Source: Nitrospirillum amazonense (GTDB lineage Bacteria > Pseudomonadota > Alphaproteobacteria > Azospirillales > Azospirillaceae). Taken from it: a stretch of 64,000 nt of DNA. Made by a program: the position numbers and the translations under genes. Numbering within the stretch: the first letter of the stretch is position 1; every line of letters begins with the position of its first letter. The notes below the pieces were generated by a model, which made no database searches, had not been told where the DNA came from, and saw only the letters and a program-made list of their open reading frames with translations. The stretch spans positions 90,722 to 154,721 of the forward strand of contig NZ_VITV01000011.1 in the NCBI RefSeq assembly GCF_007828035.1. Direction: 5' to 3'. Below, in pieces: positions 7,701 to 15,362 of the stretch.

Positions 7701-10634
7701 CACGTCCACCGCGTCATTCAGCAGCAGGCTGCCGGTCGGCAGCACCACGTCGGCGCCGGTGCTGACGATGGCCCCTTGCGCGCCGGCCAGCCCCGTCAGG
7801 GTGCCCATGGCGCCACTGGGACCGCCATTGATGCTGAGCGCGTTGGGCGAGGCGTTGATGATCCGCCCCGCAATCACGCCGCTGTTGCCGACGGCGCCGA
7901 TGCTGCCGCTGGTGTATAGCGCTGTCGCCCCGGTGATCAGGCCACTGTTGGTTACGGTGCCGATGGTGCCCGTGTTGTAGAGGCCGCGCGTCACGCCGCT
8001 GAGGGTACCTTGGTTGCTGAGCAGGCCGACGGCGCCGAGGTTGGCGACGCCCGCCACGGTGCCCACCAGGGCGCCGGTATTGCCGGCGGTGCCCACGCTG
8101 CCCGTGGCCGCGATGTGGACAGCCGTGGCGGCCGTGATCATACCGGCGTTCTCCAGCGCGGGCAGGGCACCGCCGACATAGTCGTTGGTGGCCGTGGCCA
8201 CGAGGTCCACCCGCCCGCCGATGGTCATCGCCACCGCAGCCACCGACAGGCCGGTGACGCCGACGTCCACCGCCACGCCGCCATAGCGCGACGCCATGCC
8301 ACCCGCAACCAAGGTGCCCGCGACCCCTCCCGCCATCCGGTTGGCGGTGGCGGACAGGCTGGCCGTCACCGTGCCGCCGCTCAGCAGCGCCGCTTCGGTC
8401 ACCACCAGGGTGTTGCCGCCCAGCGCCAGAACGCCACCGGTCTGGCTGTAGCCGCCGGTGATGGTCAGCGTGCCGCCCAGCGCGACGGTGGCGCCGATGT
8501 TGGCCACCGTGTGTCCGGTGGCGTCGATGGCGTCGTTCAGCAGCAGGGCGCCACCGGCCAGGACCACATCGCCGCCGCTGCGCAGCAGTCCCGGGCCGCC
8601 CGCCAGGCCGGTCAGTGTGCCGATCGCCCCCCCGAGGCCACCGGCGATGGTCAGGGCATGGGTGGTGGCATTGACGATGGTGCCGGCGATCACCCCGCTG
8701 TTGACCACGGTGTCCAGCGTGCCGGCACCGTAGATCGCGTAGGCCGTCCCCTGCAGGGTGCCGCTGTTGTTCAGAGTGGCCAGGCTGCCGGTCGCCGCGA
8801 TATGGACGGCCGTGACGGCCGCCAGCGTGCCGGTGTTGGCCAGTGAGCCCTGGGCATCGCCGATGTAATCATTGGCCGCCACCGCCAGCAGATCGGTTCC
8901 GCCCGCCCGGCCCGCCAAGGCAAGGCCCGCCACGCCGCTGGCGACGGTGACGCCGGCATAGCTGGATCCGGTGCCGCCCTGGACCAACGTACCCACGGTA
9001 TCGCCCACCCGATAGGTGGCCGTGGGCGCGGGCGATGTCATGACCGTGCCGCCGCTGATCAGGGCGGCACCGCCGACCACCAGCCGGGCGGCGACGGTGG
9101 CCAGGTCCAGCCCGCCTTGCGCCTGGGCATAGGCCCCGGTGACACTGACCACCGTATCCAGCACCACGGTGGCACCGGCGTTCACCAGGGTGTGGCCGCC
9201 GACATCCACGCCATCGTTCAGCAGCAGGCGCCCGCCGCCCAGCACCACGTTGGCCAGCGTACTGGATACCATGGCCTGGCCGCCGTTGGTGCCGGTGTAG
9301 GTGCCGAGGACAGCCCCGCCCGCCAGCGTCAGGGGGGCCGACGACAGGTTCACGATATTGCCGATGATGGTGCCTTGGTTGATCAGCCCGGCCAGGGTGG
9401 CGCCGCTGTTCAACCGCAGGGCGGTGGGCCCGATGATGGTGCCGCTGTTGCTGACCGTCCCCGTGGTGCCTGAAAGATCGAACGCGAACTCCGTGCCGCT
9501 GATCAGCCCGCTGTTGGTCACCTGGCCCAGGCTGGCGGCGTTGGCGATGGCCTTGTAGCCGCTGATGGTGCCGCTGTTGTCCAGCACGGCCAGGGTGCCC
9601 TGGCCGTTATAGATGGCCTCCCCCCGGCTGCTGGTCAGGGTACCGCTGTTGCTGAGCGTGCCCACGGTGCCGGCGTTCACCAGGCCGTCGCTGCGCCCGA
9701 TGATGGTGCCGCTGTTGATGACGCTGTCCAGCATGCCCGCATTGTCCAGGCCGGTGAGCAGGGCGTAGATGGTGGCGCCGTTGTCCACCTGGCCGATCCA
9801 TCCCCGGTTGGTCAGGCCGGCCTGGGTGCCGCCGCTGAGGGTACCGGTGTTGACCAGTGTGGTGATGCTGCCATCGTTCCACAGGCCGGCCTGGCCGGCG
9901 ATCAGGCCGCTGTTGTTAAACAGGCCGACGCCGCCCACGGTGTGGACATAGAGGGCGGTGCTGGCGGCGTTGATGATGCCCGCATTGTCCAGGCGGCCGA
10001 CCGTGCCCTGGTTCATCAGGGCGATGACGGGCCCCTCGATGGTGCCGGTGTTGCCCAGGCGGCCCATTGTGCCGAGGTTGACCACGCCGCCGGAAAAGCC
10101 GCTGATGACCCCGCCATTGAGAAAGGTACCGATGCTGCCGGCGTTCAACAGGGCATGCTGTCCGAAACCGATGCCGTCGCCGATCCGCCCCTGGTTCACC
10201 AGCGTGCCGATGCTGCCGCCATTGTAAAAGGCCGTGGAATTCGCGCTTAGGCCGCCGCTAGCGGTGATGGTCAGGCTGGCGATGGTGCCTTCGTTGCGCA
10301 GCGCTGTGGCGGCGCCCTGGATCGTGCCGCTGTCGATCAGCGCGCCGATGCCGCCCTGGTTCAGCACGCCAAAGGTACCGGTCAGCGTGCCGTCATTGGT
10401 CAGGGTGGCGATGGTGCCGGTGTTGGCGATACCCGCCACCGTGCCGCCCGCCACGGTGGCCGTGCCGGTGATCAGCAAGGAGCCCAGCGTGCCAGCGTTG
10501 GCATAGCCGATGGTGGCCCCGGTGAGCGTGACATCCTGCGCCCGCGCCGCCCCCGCCGCCAGCGCGGCACCCAGCGCCAGCAAGGAGGACCCGCCCTTCA
10601 GCAGTCGCGCCGCCGTGCCCGTATTAAGCCCCAT
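4719..10634 (-). CDS. Very large autotransporter (type Va) with repetitive passenger
   Basis: The product is 1971 residues. Residues 1-33 are a signal peptide (KGG, then SLLALGAALAAGAARA, cut before QD). The passenger begins with about 20 short repeats of the form N-x-G-T-I-G-x-L-x-N-S-G, then about five longer modules that repeat V-x-I-T-G-x-Y-x-Q-T-G-G and N-D-Y-I-G-G-x-L-x-x-L-x-N-S-G. Both patterns suit a beta-helix. A Gly/Thr/Asn linker (about residues 1505-1584) follows, then a C-terminal autotransporter beta-barrel from about residue 1690 ending A-T-W-A-F with the terminal Phe typical of outer-membrane barrels. The start is the ATG preceded by GGGGAGGG; ten in-frame codons further upstream lack a signal. 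Probable role: surface adhesin or autoaggregation factor (inference). No protease or lipase motif was seen. Confidence 0.92.
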   Translation of the reverse strand: MGLNTGTAARLLKGGSSLLALGAALAAGAARAQDVTLTGATIGYANAGTLGSLLITGTATVAGGTVAGIANTGTIATLTNDGTLTGTFGVLNQGGIGALIDSGTIQGAATALRNEGTIASLTITASGGLSANSTAFYNGGSIGTLVNQGRIGDGIGFGQHALLNAGSIGTFLNGGVISGFSGGVVNLGTMGRLGNTGTIEGPVIALMNQGTVGRLDNAGIINAASTALYVHTVGGVGLFNNSGLIAGQAGLWNDGSITTLVNTGTLSGGTQAGLTNRGWIGQVDNGATIYALLTGLDNAGMLDSVINSGTIIGRSDGLVNAGTVGTLSNSGTLTSSRGEAIYNGQGTLAVLDNSGTISGYKAIANAASLGQVTNSGLISGTEFAFDLSGTTGTVSNSGTIIGPTALRLNSGATLAGLINQGTIIGNIVNLSSAPLTLAGGAVLGTYTGTNGGQAMVSSTLANVVLGGGRLLLNDGVDVGGHTLVNAGATVVLDTVVSVTGAYAQAQGGLDLATVAARLVVGGAALISGGTVMTSPAPTATYRVGDTVGTLVQGGTGSSYAGVTVASGVAGLALAGRAGGTDLLAVAANDYIGDAQGSLANTGTLAAVTAVHIAATGSLATLNNSGTLQGTAYAIYGAGTLDTVVNSGVIAGTIVNATTHALTIAGGLGGAIGTLTGLAGGPGLLRSGGDVVLAGGALLLNDAIDATGHTVANIGATVALGGTLTITGGYSQTGGVLALGGNTLVVTEAALLSGGTVTASLSATANRMAGGVAGTLVAGGMASRYGGVAVDVGVTGLSVAAVAMTIGGRVDLVATATNDYVGGALPALENAGMITAATAVHIAATGSVGTAGNTGALVGTVAGVANLGAVGLLSNQGTLSGVTRGLYNTGTIGTVTNSGLITGATALYTSGSIGAVGNSGVIAGRIINASPNALSINGGPSGAMGTLTGLAGAQGAIVSTGADVVLPTGSLLLNDAVDVTGHTLVNSGASVLLASIVSVTGNYVQTGGTLAAGIGGASVGGLVVNGAASLTGGTVAVAAMAGSNLLAGDSYTIVAAGSLTATGLTAAASGFTATLGTTTSGAASDLVLTLVSDYIGGTLGTLANSGVLSAATAVMITPAGSLGTLANTGAILGDVVNASANDLVVTGGGGGTVGTLAGGIIHNSLSNLIFAAGDLSLGDVIDAAGHTVVNGGANIALSRDVAITGAYTQAAGTLAAAGNVLSVSDAAMVTGGVVSAGVNAGGNYQVGDSVTLIHGGVGSSYAGATVTSGVAGLSATGAASGTDLLAVAGNDYVGGGLDKLDISGTLTNTAGGATALYIAATGALGTLANSGIIAGDIVNQSANPLVVSGGTDDAPGTLTGAGGRLGSITSRLADVRFISGTLLLNDHLDVGTHGVVNSGATLLVNSAINITGSYSQTGGGLVIGVASTSSYGSLVISGSASLDGGSVTLKPTAGGALPAGSYTIVSAGGGLNTGTLSLAAAGYTVTSSTMTSGGHTQLVLTLSTASTGTTGGNTGGNTGGSTGGNTGGNTGGSTGGNTGGNTGGNTGGSTGGGNTGGSTGGGTDTGGTNGGTGNTGGTGTGGGTTNPTSPVGSRYAAVGLAQGGAAMGAGTALDAIAASGGGAAAAFQAAVLTPLSGLPVTAQRLAVAQLAPNQTTPQMTLSMTAPTTTAISQHQQTVAGLMAGTGASAGSGVEQGAIWGEILGGGALRANSADAAGYRASSAGLVLGADWYADDQVMAGLAFSWLNSAAVGQGVSANSLTRAGSYQLTAYGVWRPDIADQRLSVAGQVSFGYNHYDQRRWIDFLGARANANYGGEQYLGKLTVGYDLPLTETFTLTPQYSLRAVRLTNHGYQEHDAGVADLAVDALVTSNITQELGATMATQFNTGLGALVPELRVAWVHDYLNGPVATTGVLAGVAFASTTAQVSADGVAIGVGATLRQGDSVSLRLEYSGEYRRDYQTHAGILRATWAF
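5884..6113 (-). repeat. Gly/Thr/Asn/Ser coding tandem repeat in autotransporter linker
   Basis: The DNA is a tandem array of near-identical units encoding T-G-G-N and T-G-G-S tetrapeptides, often grouped as three tetrapeptides (36 bp). All units are multiples of 12 bp, so gain or loss keeps the reading frame. The array joins the passenger to the translocator barrel and would act as a flexible spacer whose length can vary by slippage or recombination. Confidence 0.85.
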
Positions 10635-10836
10635 ATGGCCCTCCCCGCCTTGATCTGGGCGCACCCTTGAGCGGGCGCCGCCCCTTTCAAGCGTGCCGGG
10701 GTTGGCCTTGGCCTGTGACCAAACGGTGACCAGCGGGCGCGAAACGGAGGGTGCTCAACAAACCTGCGTCTTTTCCATCACTTGTCCCTACCTGGGTATT
10801 TTGGACAGCGGCGGATGGGCAGGCCGGAATCCCCCG

Positions 10837-11382
10837 TCAAAACCCCACGGCCGCCGCCGCCATGACCTGGGCGAAGGGCCCGCCCAGCGTCAGGTTGTGG
10901 TGGTGGATGATGGCGCCCGCGGGCAGGGCCGGCGTGTCGATCGTCGTATGGGCGTCGCCGGCCAGCACGGCCTCGAAGCCCAAATCACGGGCGGCGCGGC
11001 AGGAGGCATCGACGCAATATTCCGTCTTCATGCCAGACAGCACCACGCGCCCGATGCCGTGGTCGCGCAGCAGGGCCGCCAGTTCCGTACCGGCGAACAC
11101 GCTGGGCCGCGACTTGCGCACCACCAGGTCGCCGGCCTGGGGCGCCAGCTGTTCCACAAGCTGCCAATCGGCGGAGCCCGGGGCGGCGCGCGACCCTTCC
11201 GGGCCGTCATGCTGGACCAGGACCACCATGCCGCCGGCCTTGCGGGCGCGATCGGCCATGTCCTGGATGCGCACAACCACGCCGGCGCCGCCATGGGGCG
11301 GCACGGGGCCATGCACCAGGCCCACCTGCATGTCGAGAACGATGAGGGCGGAGGAGGAACGACGGGAGTGTTGGGGTCTCAT
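10837..11382 (-). CDS. Isochorismatase-family cysteine hydrolase
   Basis: This 181-residue protein has the alpha/beta isochorismatase-hydrolase fold. The expected Asp-Lys-Cys triad is visible: Asp17 in A-L-I-V-L-D-M-Q, Lys90 in V-V-R-K-S-R-P-S-V-F, and Cys123 in T-E-Y-C-V-D-A-S-C. The family includes nicotinamidases, isochorismatases and carbamoyl-amide hydrolases; nothing in the sequence fixes the substrate. The start is the ATG preceded by GGAG eight bases upstream, giving a length normal for the family. It lies downstream of a MocR regulator on the same strand, separated by 234 bp in which no gene is evident. Confidence 0.88.
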   Translation of the reverse strand: MRPQHSRRSSSALIVLDMQVGLVHGPVPPHGGAGVVVRIQDMADRARKAGGMVVLVQHDGPEGSRAAPGSADWQLVEQLAPQAGDLVVRKSRPSVFAGTELAALLRDHGIGRVVLSGMKTEYCVDASCRAARDLGFEAVLAGDAHTTIDTPALPAGAIIHHHNLTLGGPFAQVMAAAAVGF

Positions 11383-11616
11383 GAGGGATCTCCGTTCGGG
11401 TTCTGGAACGGAGGCGCCTTTGGCCATCTCCCCCGTCCCGTTAGGGCGGGGGTTGCGGAACGACCTGGCTTTACGCCGACAAGCCCATCCCGCACCGCCC
11501 GCCGATGGCGGTGGTGGTGATGGTTTTGACAGTCAGGGCGAAGAAGGCGTTCATGGCCGGCACCATGCAGGGGGGTGAGGGCCGCAGTCAAGCCCCCTTA
11601 TCCAACGTCCCTGCCC

Positions 11617-13038
11617 TCACCGGAAACGTGCCACCAACTCCGCCAGTCGTTCACAGTCGGCGGCCAAGTGGCGGTCGTTCAGGTTGGTGACGCCCAGCAG
11701 CAGGCCGGCTTCACATGCGCCTTCGGCCACGTACCAGGGCGACAGCGGCACCGGGGCCATGCCGAAGGCCAGGGCCTGGTTGGCGATGGCGATATCATTA
11801 GTGCCCGGGGGCAGCGACACCACCACCGACAGGCCGGCCGTGGCCCGCACCGGCAGCAGGCCCTCCAGGGCGCGCAGCAGCGCGGCCCGCCGGGCGGCGT
11901 AGAGCCGCTTCATCCGCCGCAGGTGGCGCAGGTAGTGCCCCTCCGCCAGGAAGGCGGCGACGGCCCGTTGCACCGGGGCCGCCGGCGCGGGCGACAGGCA
12001 GGCGGCCACGTCGCCGAAATGGCCGGCCAGGGCGGCCGGCACCACCAGGAAGCCAAGGCGCAGGGCCGGGCTGATGGTCTTGCTGAAGGTGCCGGCGTGC
12101 AGCACGCGGGCGTCGCCGCCCGCCGCGTGGTCCACCGCCGCCAGGGCCGGTGCTGCCCGACCGGCCAGTTGCAGCTCGCTCAGATAATCATCCTCCAGCA
12201 CCCAGGCGCCGGCGTGGCGGGCCCAATCCAGCAGGGCGATGCGGCGGGCCAGCGACAGCGCCATGCCCAGGGGCGCCTGCTGCCCCGGCGTTACCACGGC
12301 CAGGGCGGCGTCACGGGCCGCAGCCACCCCGGCGGCCACGTCCAGCCCCTGGCCATCCACCGGCACGGGCACAGGCCGCATCCCGGCCAGCGTCAGGGCT
12401 GTGCGGGTCAGCGGGAAGCCCGGTTCCTCCATCCACGCCGCCCTGCCCTCCAGCCCCAGGGCGCGGACGACCAAGTTGAGGGCCCCGGCATAGCCGTTGG
12501 TCACCAGCACCTGGCCCGGCGCGCATTGGATCCCGCGGGCGATCGCGAGATAGGCGGCGATCGCGTGCCGCAGCTCGGGATGGCCGCGCGGGTCGGGATA
12601 GCCCACCGGCGCCTGGGCCGCCTTGCGCGCCGCCCGGGCCAGGGCGCGGGACCACTGGGTATAGGGGAAGGCGTCCTGGGCCGGGACGCCCATCTGGAAG
12701 GCCAGCGGCATGCCCTCGAAATCATGGAAGAAGGCCGCCATGGGCAAGGTCTCCGCCGGCGGCGGCACCGGCGGCAGGTCGGGCACCGGCCAGCGCGCCA
12801 CCCGGGTGCCGGCCGCCCCCAAGCCCACCACCAGCTGCTCATCCATCAGTCTTTCATACGCCACCCGCACGGTGCCGCGCGCCACGCCCAGCTGGGCCGC
12901 CAGATCGCGCCAGGACGGCAGGCGGGCGCCGGCGGCTAGGCGGCCGCCCAGGATGGCCTGACGCAGGGCGCCGTGGATCTGGGCCGCCAGCGGCATCGCC
13001 GCCGTACGGTCCAGGACGATGGAAAGGTCGGTGTCCAT
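11617..13038 (-). CDS. MocR/PdxR-type GntR transcriptional regulator
   Basis: The 473-residue protein combines an N-terminal GntR winged helix-turn-helix (P-L-A-A-Q-I-H-G-A-L-R-Q-A-I-L through R-G-T-V-R-V-A-Y-E-R-L, residues 15-64) with a type I aminotransferase-like domain. PLP-binding residues are visible: Asp284-Tyr285 in L-E-D-D-Y and Lys320 in H-A-G-T-F-S-K-T-I-S-P, the lysine that forms the aldimine. Such regulators sense PLP or amino compounds and usually control a divergent neighbour. Here that neighbour is the AhpD-like gene 122 bp away. Length and domain order are normal for the family. Confidence 0.92.
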   Translation of the reverse strand: MDTDLSIVLDRTAAMPLAAQIHGALRQAILGGRLAAGARLPSWRDLAAQLGVARGTVRVAYERLMDEQLVVGLGAAGTRVARWPVPDLPPVPPPAETLPMAAFFHDFEGMPLAFQMGVPAQDAFPYTQWSRALARAARKAAQAPVGYPDPRGHPELRHAIAAYLAIARGIQCAPGQVLVTNGYAGALNLVVRALGLEGRAAWMEEPGFPLTRTALTLAGMRPVPVPVDGQGLDVAAGVAAARDAALAVVTPGQQAPLGMALSLARRIALLDWARHAGAWVLEDDYLSELQLAGRAAPALAAVDHAAGGDARVLHAGTFSKTISPALRLGFLVVPAALAGHFGDVAACLSPAPAAPVQRAVAAFLAEGHYLRHLRRMKRLYAARRAALLRALEGLLPVRATAGLSVVVSLPPGTNDIAIANQALAFGMAPVPLSPWYVAEGACEAGLLLGVTNLNDRHLAADCERLAELVARFR

Positions 13039-13040
13039 GG

Positions 13041-13079
13041 ACCATCATGGTACAGCCTTTTTGATAATTCTTGGTCCTG
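13041..13079. promoter_or_regulatory. Candidate MocR operator between divergent genes
   Basis: The divergent gap holds an ACCATCATGGT palindrome at 13041-13051 and two similar direct elements, TGGTACAG at 13048-13055 and TGGTCCTG at 13072-13079. MocR regulators commonly bind direct repeats near their own start and the divergent promoter. Assignment rests on position and repeat form only. Confidence 0.35.
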
Positions 13080-13160
13080 TTTCCTGATCCATGCCGGGCG
13101 CATCTTCTTGTCAACGGCCCCCGCCGCCCAACCCGACAGACAGCTATAAGGAAACGGATC

Positions 13161-13613
13161 ATGACCCTGCGTCTCGACTACGCCAACGCCTCCCCCGCCG
13201 GCATGAAAGCCTTGGGCGGTGTCTACGGCTACCTCACGCAAAGCGGCCTGCCCGCCCAGCTGGTGGACCTGGTCTACCTGCGCGTCTCGCAGATCAACGG
13301 CTGCGCCTACTGCATCGACATGCATTCCCGCGACCTGCTGAAGGGCGGACTGGACGTGGAAAAGCTGGTGCTGGTCCCAGCCTGGCATGAGGCCGGCGCC
13401 CTGTTCACGGAGCAGGAGCAGGCGGCCCTGCGCTGGGCGGAGACGGTGACCCGCGTGGCCGAGACCGCCGTGCCGGACGCGGAGTTCCAGGCCGCCCGCG
13501 CGCAGTTCAGCGACAAGGAGCTGGCCGACCTTACCATCGCCATCGGCTTGATGAACGCCTACAACCGCATGGCCATCAGCTTCCGCGCCGTGCCGGCCGC
13601 CGCCAAGGTTTGA
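13161..13613 (+). CDS. AhpD-like carboxymuconolactone decarboxylase family protein
   Basis: The 150-residue protein shows the alkylhydroperoxidase AhpD core: N-G-C-A-Y-C-I-D-M-H with Cys48, Cys51 and His55, the CxxC-His redox centre of the CMD/AhpD superfamily. Members reduce peroxides or have unassigned thiol chemistry; a decarboxylase activity is unlikely with the CxxC present. The start is the ATG with AAGGAA seven to twelve bases upstream, giving the usual M-T-L-R-L-D-Y N-terminus. Divergent from a MocR regulator that probably controls it, and upstream of the Ohr gene, so the locus looks directed at peroxide stress. Confidence 0.88.
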   Translation: MTLRLDYANASPAGMKALGGVYGYLTQSGLPAQLVDLVYLRVSQINGCAYCIDMHSRDLLKGGLDVEKLVLVPAWHEAGALFTEQEQAALRWAETVTRVAETAVPDAEFQAARAQFSDKELADLTIAIGLMNAYNRMAISFRAVPAAAKV

Positions 13614-13632
13614 ACAGTCCCAGATACCAACG

Positions 13633-13654
13633 GCCGGGCCGCCCACCGCCCGGC
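13633..13654 (+). terminator. Hairpin after AhpD-like gene
   Basis: GCCGGGC (13633-13639) pairs with GCCCGGC (13648-13654) across an eight-base loop, 20 bp after the stop codon. No clear T-run follows, so intrinsic termination is uncertain. Confidence 0.4.
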
Positions 13655-13820
13655 TGTTGCCGTTCCTGGCGCAATGGAAGGACAGAGATCCCTATACAGC
13701 CCGGTATTAGTTCCTTCTCGTCAACAGTGATGTGGGGCCTGGGCGATAGTCCCGGCCATGCGACGGCGCTATTGAAGATGGGTGGGCAGTACCGCCCCAA
13801 TCGCCCGGAGCCCGTCCCGC

Positions 13821-14243
13821 ATGAAGACCCTGTACCAGACCCGCGCCATCGCCACTGGCGGTCGCACCGGCACGGTGCGGACGGCGGACGGCGGCCTGGA
13901 CGTGACCCTGGCGGCCCCGCGCGAATTGGGCGGCAAGGGCGGTGACGGCAACACGCCGGAGCAACTGTTCGCCGCCGGCTACGCCGCCTGCTTCCTCGGC
14001 GCTTTGAAGTCCGTTGCCGCCGGCCGCAAGGTCAAGCTGGCGGACGACAGCACCGTCAGCGCGGAGGTCGGCATCGGCAAGCGCGACGATGGCCAGGGCT
14101 ATGGTCTGGACGTGGCGCTGACCATCAGCCTGCCAGGCGTGGACCCGGACGTGGCCAAGGATCTGGTGCAGCAGGCCCACATCGCCTGCCCCTATTCCCA
14201 CGCCACCCGCAACGGCCTAAACGTCCGGCTGGACCTGTTCTGA
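13821..14243 (+). CDS. ohr: Ohr-type organic hydroperoxide reductase (OsmC family)
   Basis: The 140-residue protein matches the Ohr branch of the OsmC family. Catalytic Cys57 lies in G-Y-A-A-C-F and Cys123 in H-I-A-C-P-Y-S-H-A-T-R; Arg15 and Glu48 are placed to activate the first Cys. Ohr reduces fatty-acid and other organic hydroperoxides in the cytoplasm, using lipoylated proteins as reductant in characterised cases. The start chosen gives M-K-T-L-Y-Q-T, usual for Ohr. No adjacent OhrR (MarR) gene is present, which is a little unusual. Confidence 0.9.
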   Translation: MKTLYQTRAIATGGRTGTVRTADGGLDVTLAAPRELGGKGGDGNTPEQLFAAGYAACFLGALKSVAAGRKVKLADDSTVSAEVGIGKRDDGQGYGLDVALTISLPGVDPDVAKDLVQQAHIACPYSHATRNGLNVRLDLF

Positions 14244-14367
14244 CTCAGCAAATCAGGGCGATCGTCCCTACCCTCTCGCGGTAGCCGAGTTGCCGCGCCT
14301 ACCATCCGATACAACTTCGATGGTGTGCAAAGCCGCCACGAGGCTTGACCAGGCCGGGAGTTGGGAA

Positions 14368-14958
14368 ATGATCATCGACGCCGATGGCTGGGCAGTGGAT
14401 CCCAAGGTGACGCGCAAGCCGTTCCCAAATCTCAATCATGGGAAAATGGCGGTTATCAATGGGATAATAGTCCATCAGACAGCATCCCCCACCGCCGAAG
14501 CCACGTTTAATAGCTATGGCGGGGCAAACCCGAATGGCGCCCATTTCCTGATCGATAAAGATGGGACACTATATCAGACCGCGTCCATCAAATGGAAACT
14601 GTGGCACGTCGGCAAATTAAAACCACGTTGCGTTCTGGAGAACACCTGCCCCGCCACGGAAGTTGATCTGATCGTAGGCAACAAATACTCAAATATCAAC
14701 GAAGTGGAGAAGGAGAAGCCATTCCCGGAGCGCTTTCCCATGAATGACGACTCCATCGGCATAGAGATCGTTTCCATGGAGATAAAGAACGGACTTAGCA
14801 CATCGACCTTCGAGCCGTGCACGGATGCACAAAACAAATCACTGCACTGGCTCGTGGACAGCTTCAAAGCCGTTCTGAAATATCCAACAGTCGAAATATA
14901 TCGCCACCCCGACGTTTCATACAAAAACAAGCACGAAGCGGAGACGGCAGCATGGTAA
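14368..14958 (+). CDS. Peptidoglycan amidase, probable antibacterial effector
   Basis: The 196-residue protein carries an N-acetylmuramoyl-L-alanine amidase (Amidase_2/PGRP-like) fold. His36 in I-I-V-H-Q-T-A-S, the G-A-H-F-L-I-D-K-D-G-T strand, Glu in S-I-G-I-E-I-V, His in I-Y-R-H-P-D-V-S and a Glu ten residues after that His supply the zinc-site and catalytic pattern. It ends in Trp. It lacks a signal peptide although its substrate is periplasmic. The following gene overlaps it by seven bases and encodes a small exported protein. That arrangement is typical of type VI-delivered amidase effectors with a periplasmic immunity protein, but no secretion gene is nearby. Base composition is clearly lower in G+C than the neighbours. 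GGGAG precedes the chosen ATG. Confidence 0.75.
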   Translation: MIIDADGWAVDPKVTRKPFPNLNHGKMAVINGIIVHQTASPTAEATFNSYGGANPNGAHFLIDKDGTLYQTASIKWKLWHVGKLKPRCVLENTCPATEVDLIVGNKYSNINEVEKEKPFPERFPMNDDSIGIEIVSMEIKNGLSTSTFEPCTDAQNKSLHWLVDSFKAVLKYPTVEIYRHPDVSYKNKHEAETAAW

Positions 14959-15350
14959 ACAGGCTTAGCCATGTCCTGGTCGCGACCATGGTGATATCGC
15001 CGCAAATCGCCACTGCCAAGGTCAAGACGATCGACATCAAGTCCGTGTCCGTGGAGACGAAGGGCTTATTCGAGGGTGCTGAAAAAGATAAAGTGTATAC
15101 GCCGAATTGCGACACCCAGGAATTGTCGGATGATAGTGCCTTGAAATGGTTCAGGAAATCCCACGAAGAGCCTGGATACGATTTCAATGAGAAGGCGACA
15201 GTGACAGGCTGTGTCTTCAAGGGCCACTTAACAACACGCGACGGCAGGACTCTCGAGTGGAAACTCGATATTGGGGGAACGGGCTACATATTGCTGTCCG
15301 AAAAGGACAATAATGTCCTGCAGCTCATTGGCCCTGAAATTCCCAAGTAA
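14952..15350 (+). CDS. Small exported protein, probable immunity to the amidase
   Basis: The 132-residue product starts M-V-N-R-L-S-H-V-L-V-A-T-M-V with a signal peptide ending near T-A, so it should be periplasmic. The mature part has two Cys (C-D-T-Q and T-G-C-V-F) that could pair, and beta-rich hydrophilic sequence. I do not recognise its family. The start overlaps the end of the amidase gene by seven bases (GGAG nine bases before the ATG), implying co-translation. An exported partner tightly coupled to an unexported cell-wall hydrolase is the usual design for self-protection; the immunity role is inferred from that context alone. Confidence 0.65.
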   Translation: MVNRLSHVLVATMVISPQIATAKVKTIDIKSVSVETKGLFEGAEKDKVYTPNCDTQELSDDSALKWFRKSHEEPGYDFNEKATVTGCVFKGHLTTRDGRTLEWKLDIGGTGYILLSEKDNNVLQLIGPEIPK

Positions 15351-15362
15351 CTTCGCCTGACA

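Noticed and set aside
13782..13820. Longer N-terminus for the Ohr protein starting at 13782
   Set aside because: The extra 13 residues are absent from typical Ohr proteins; the ATG at 13821 gives the standard N-terminus.
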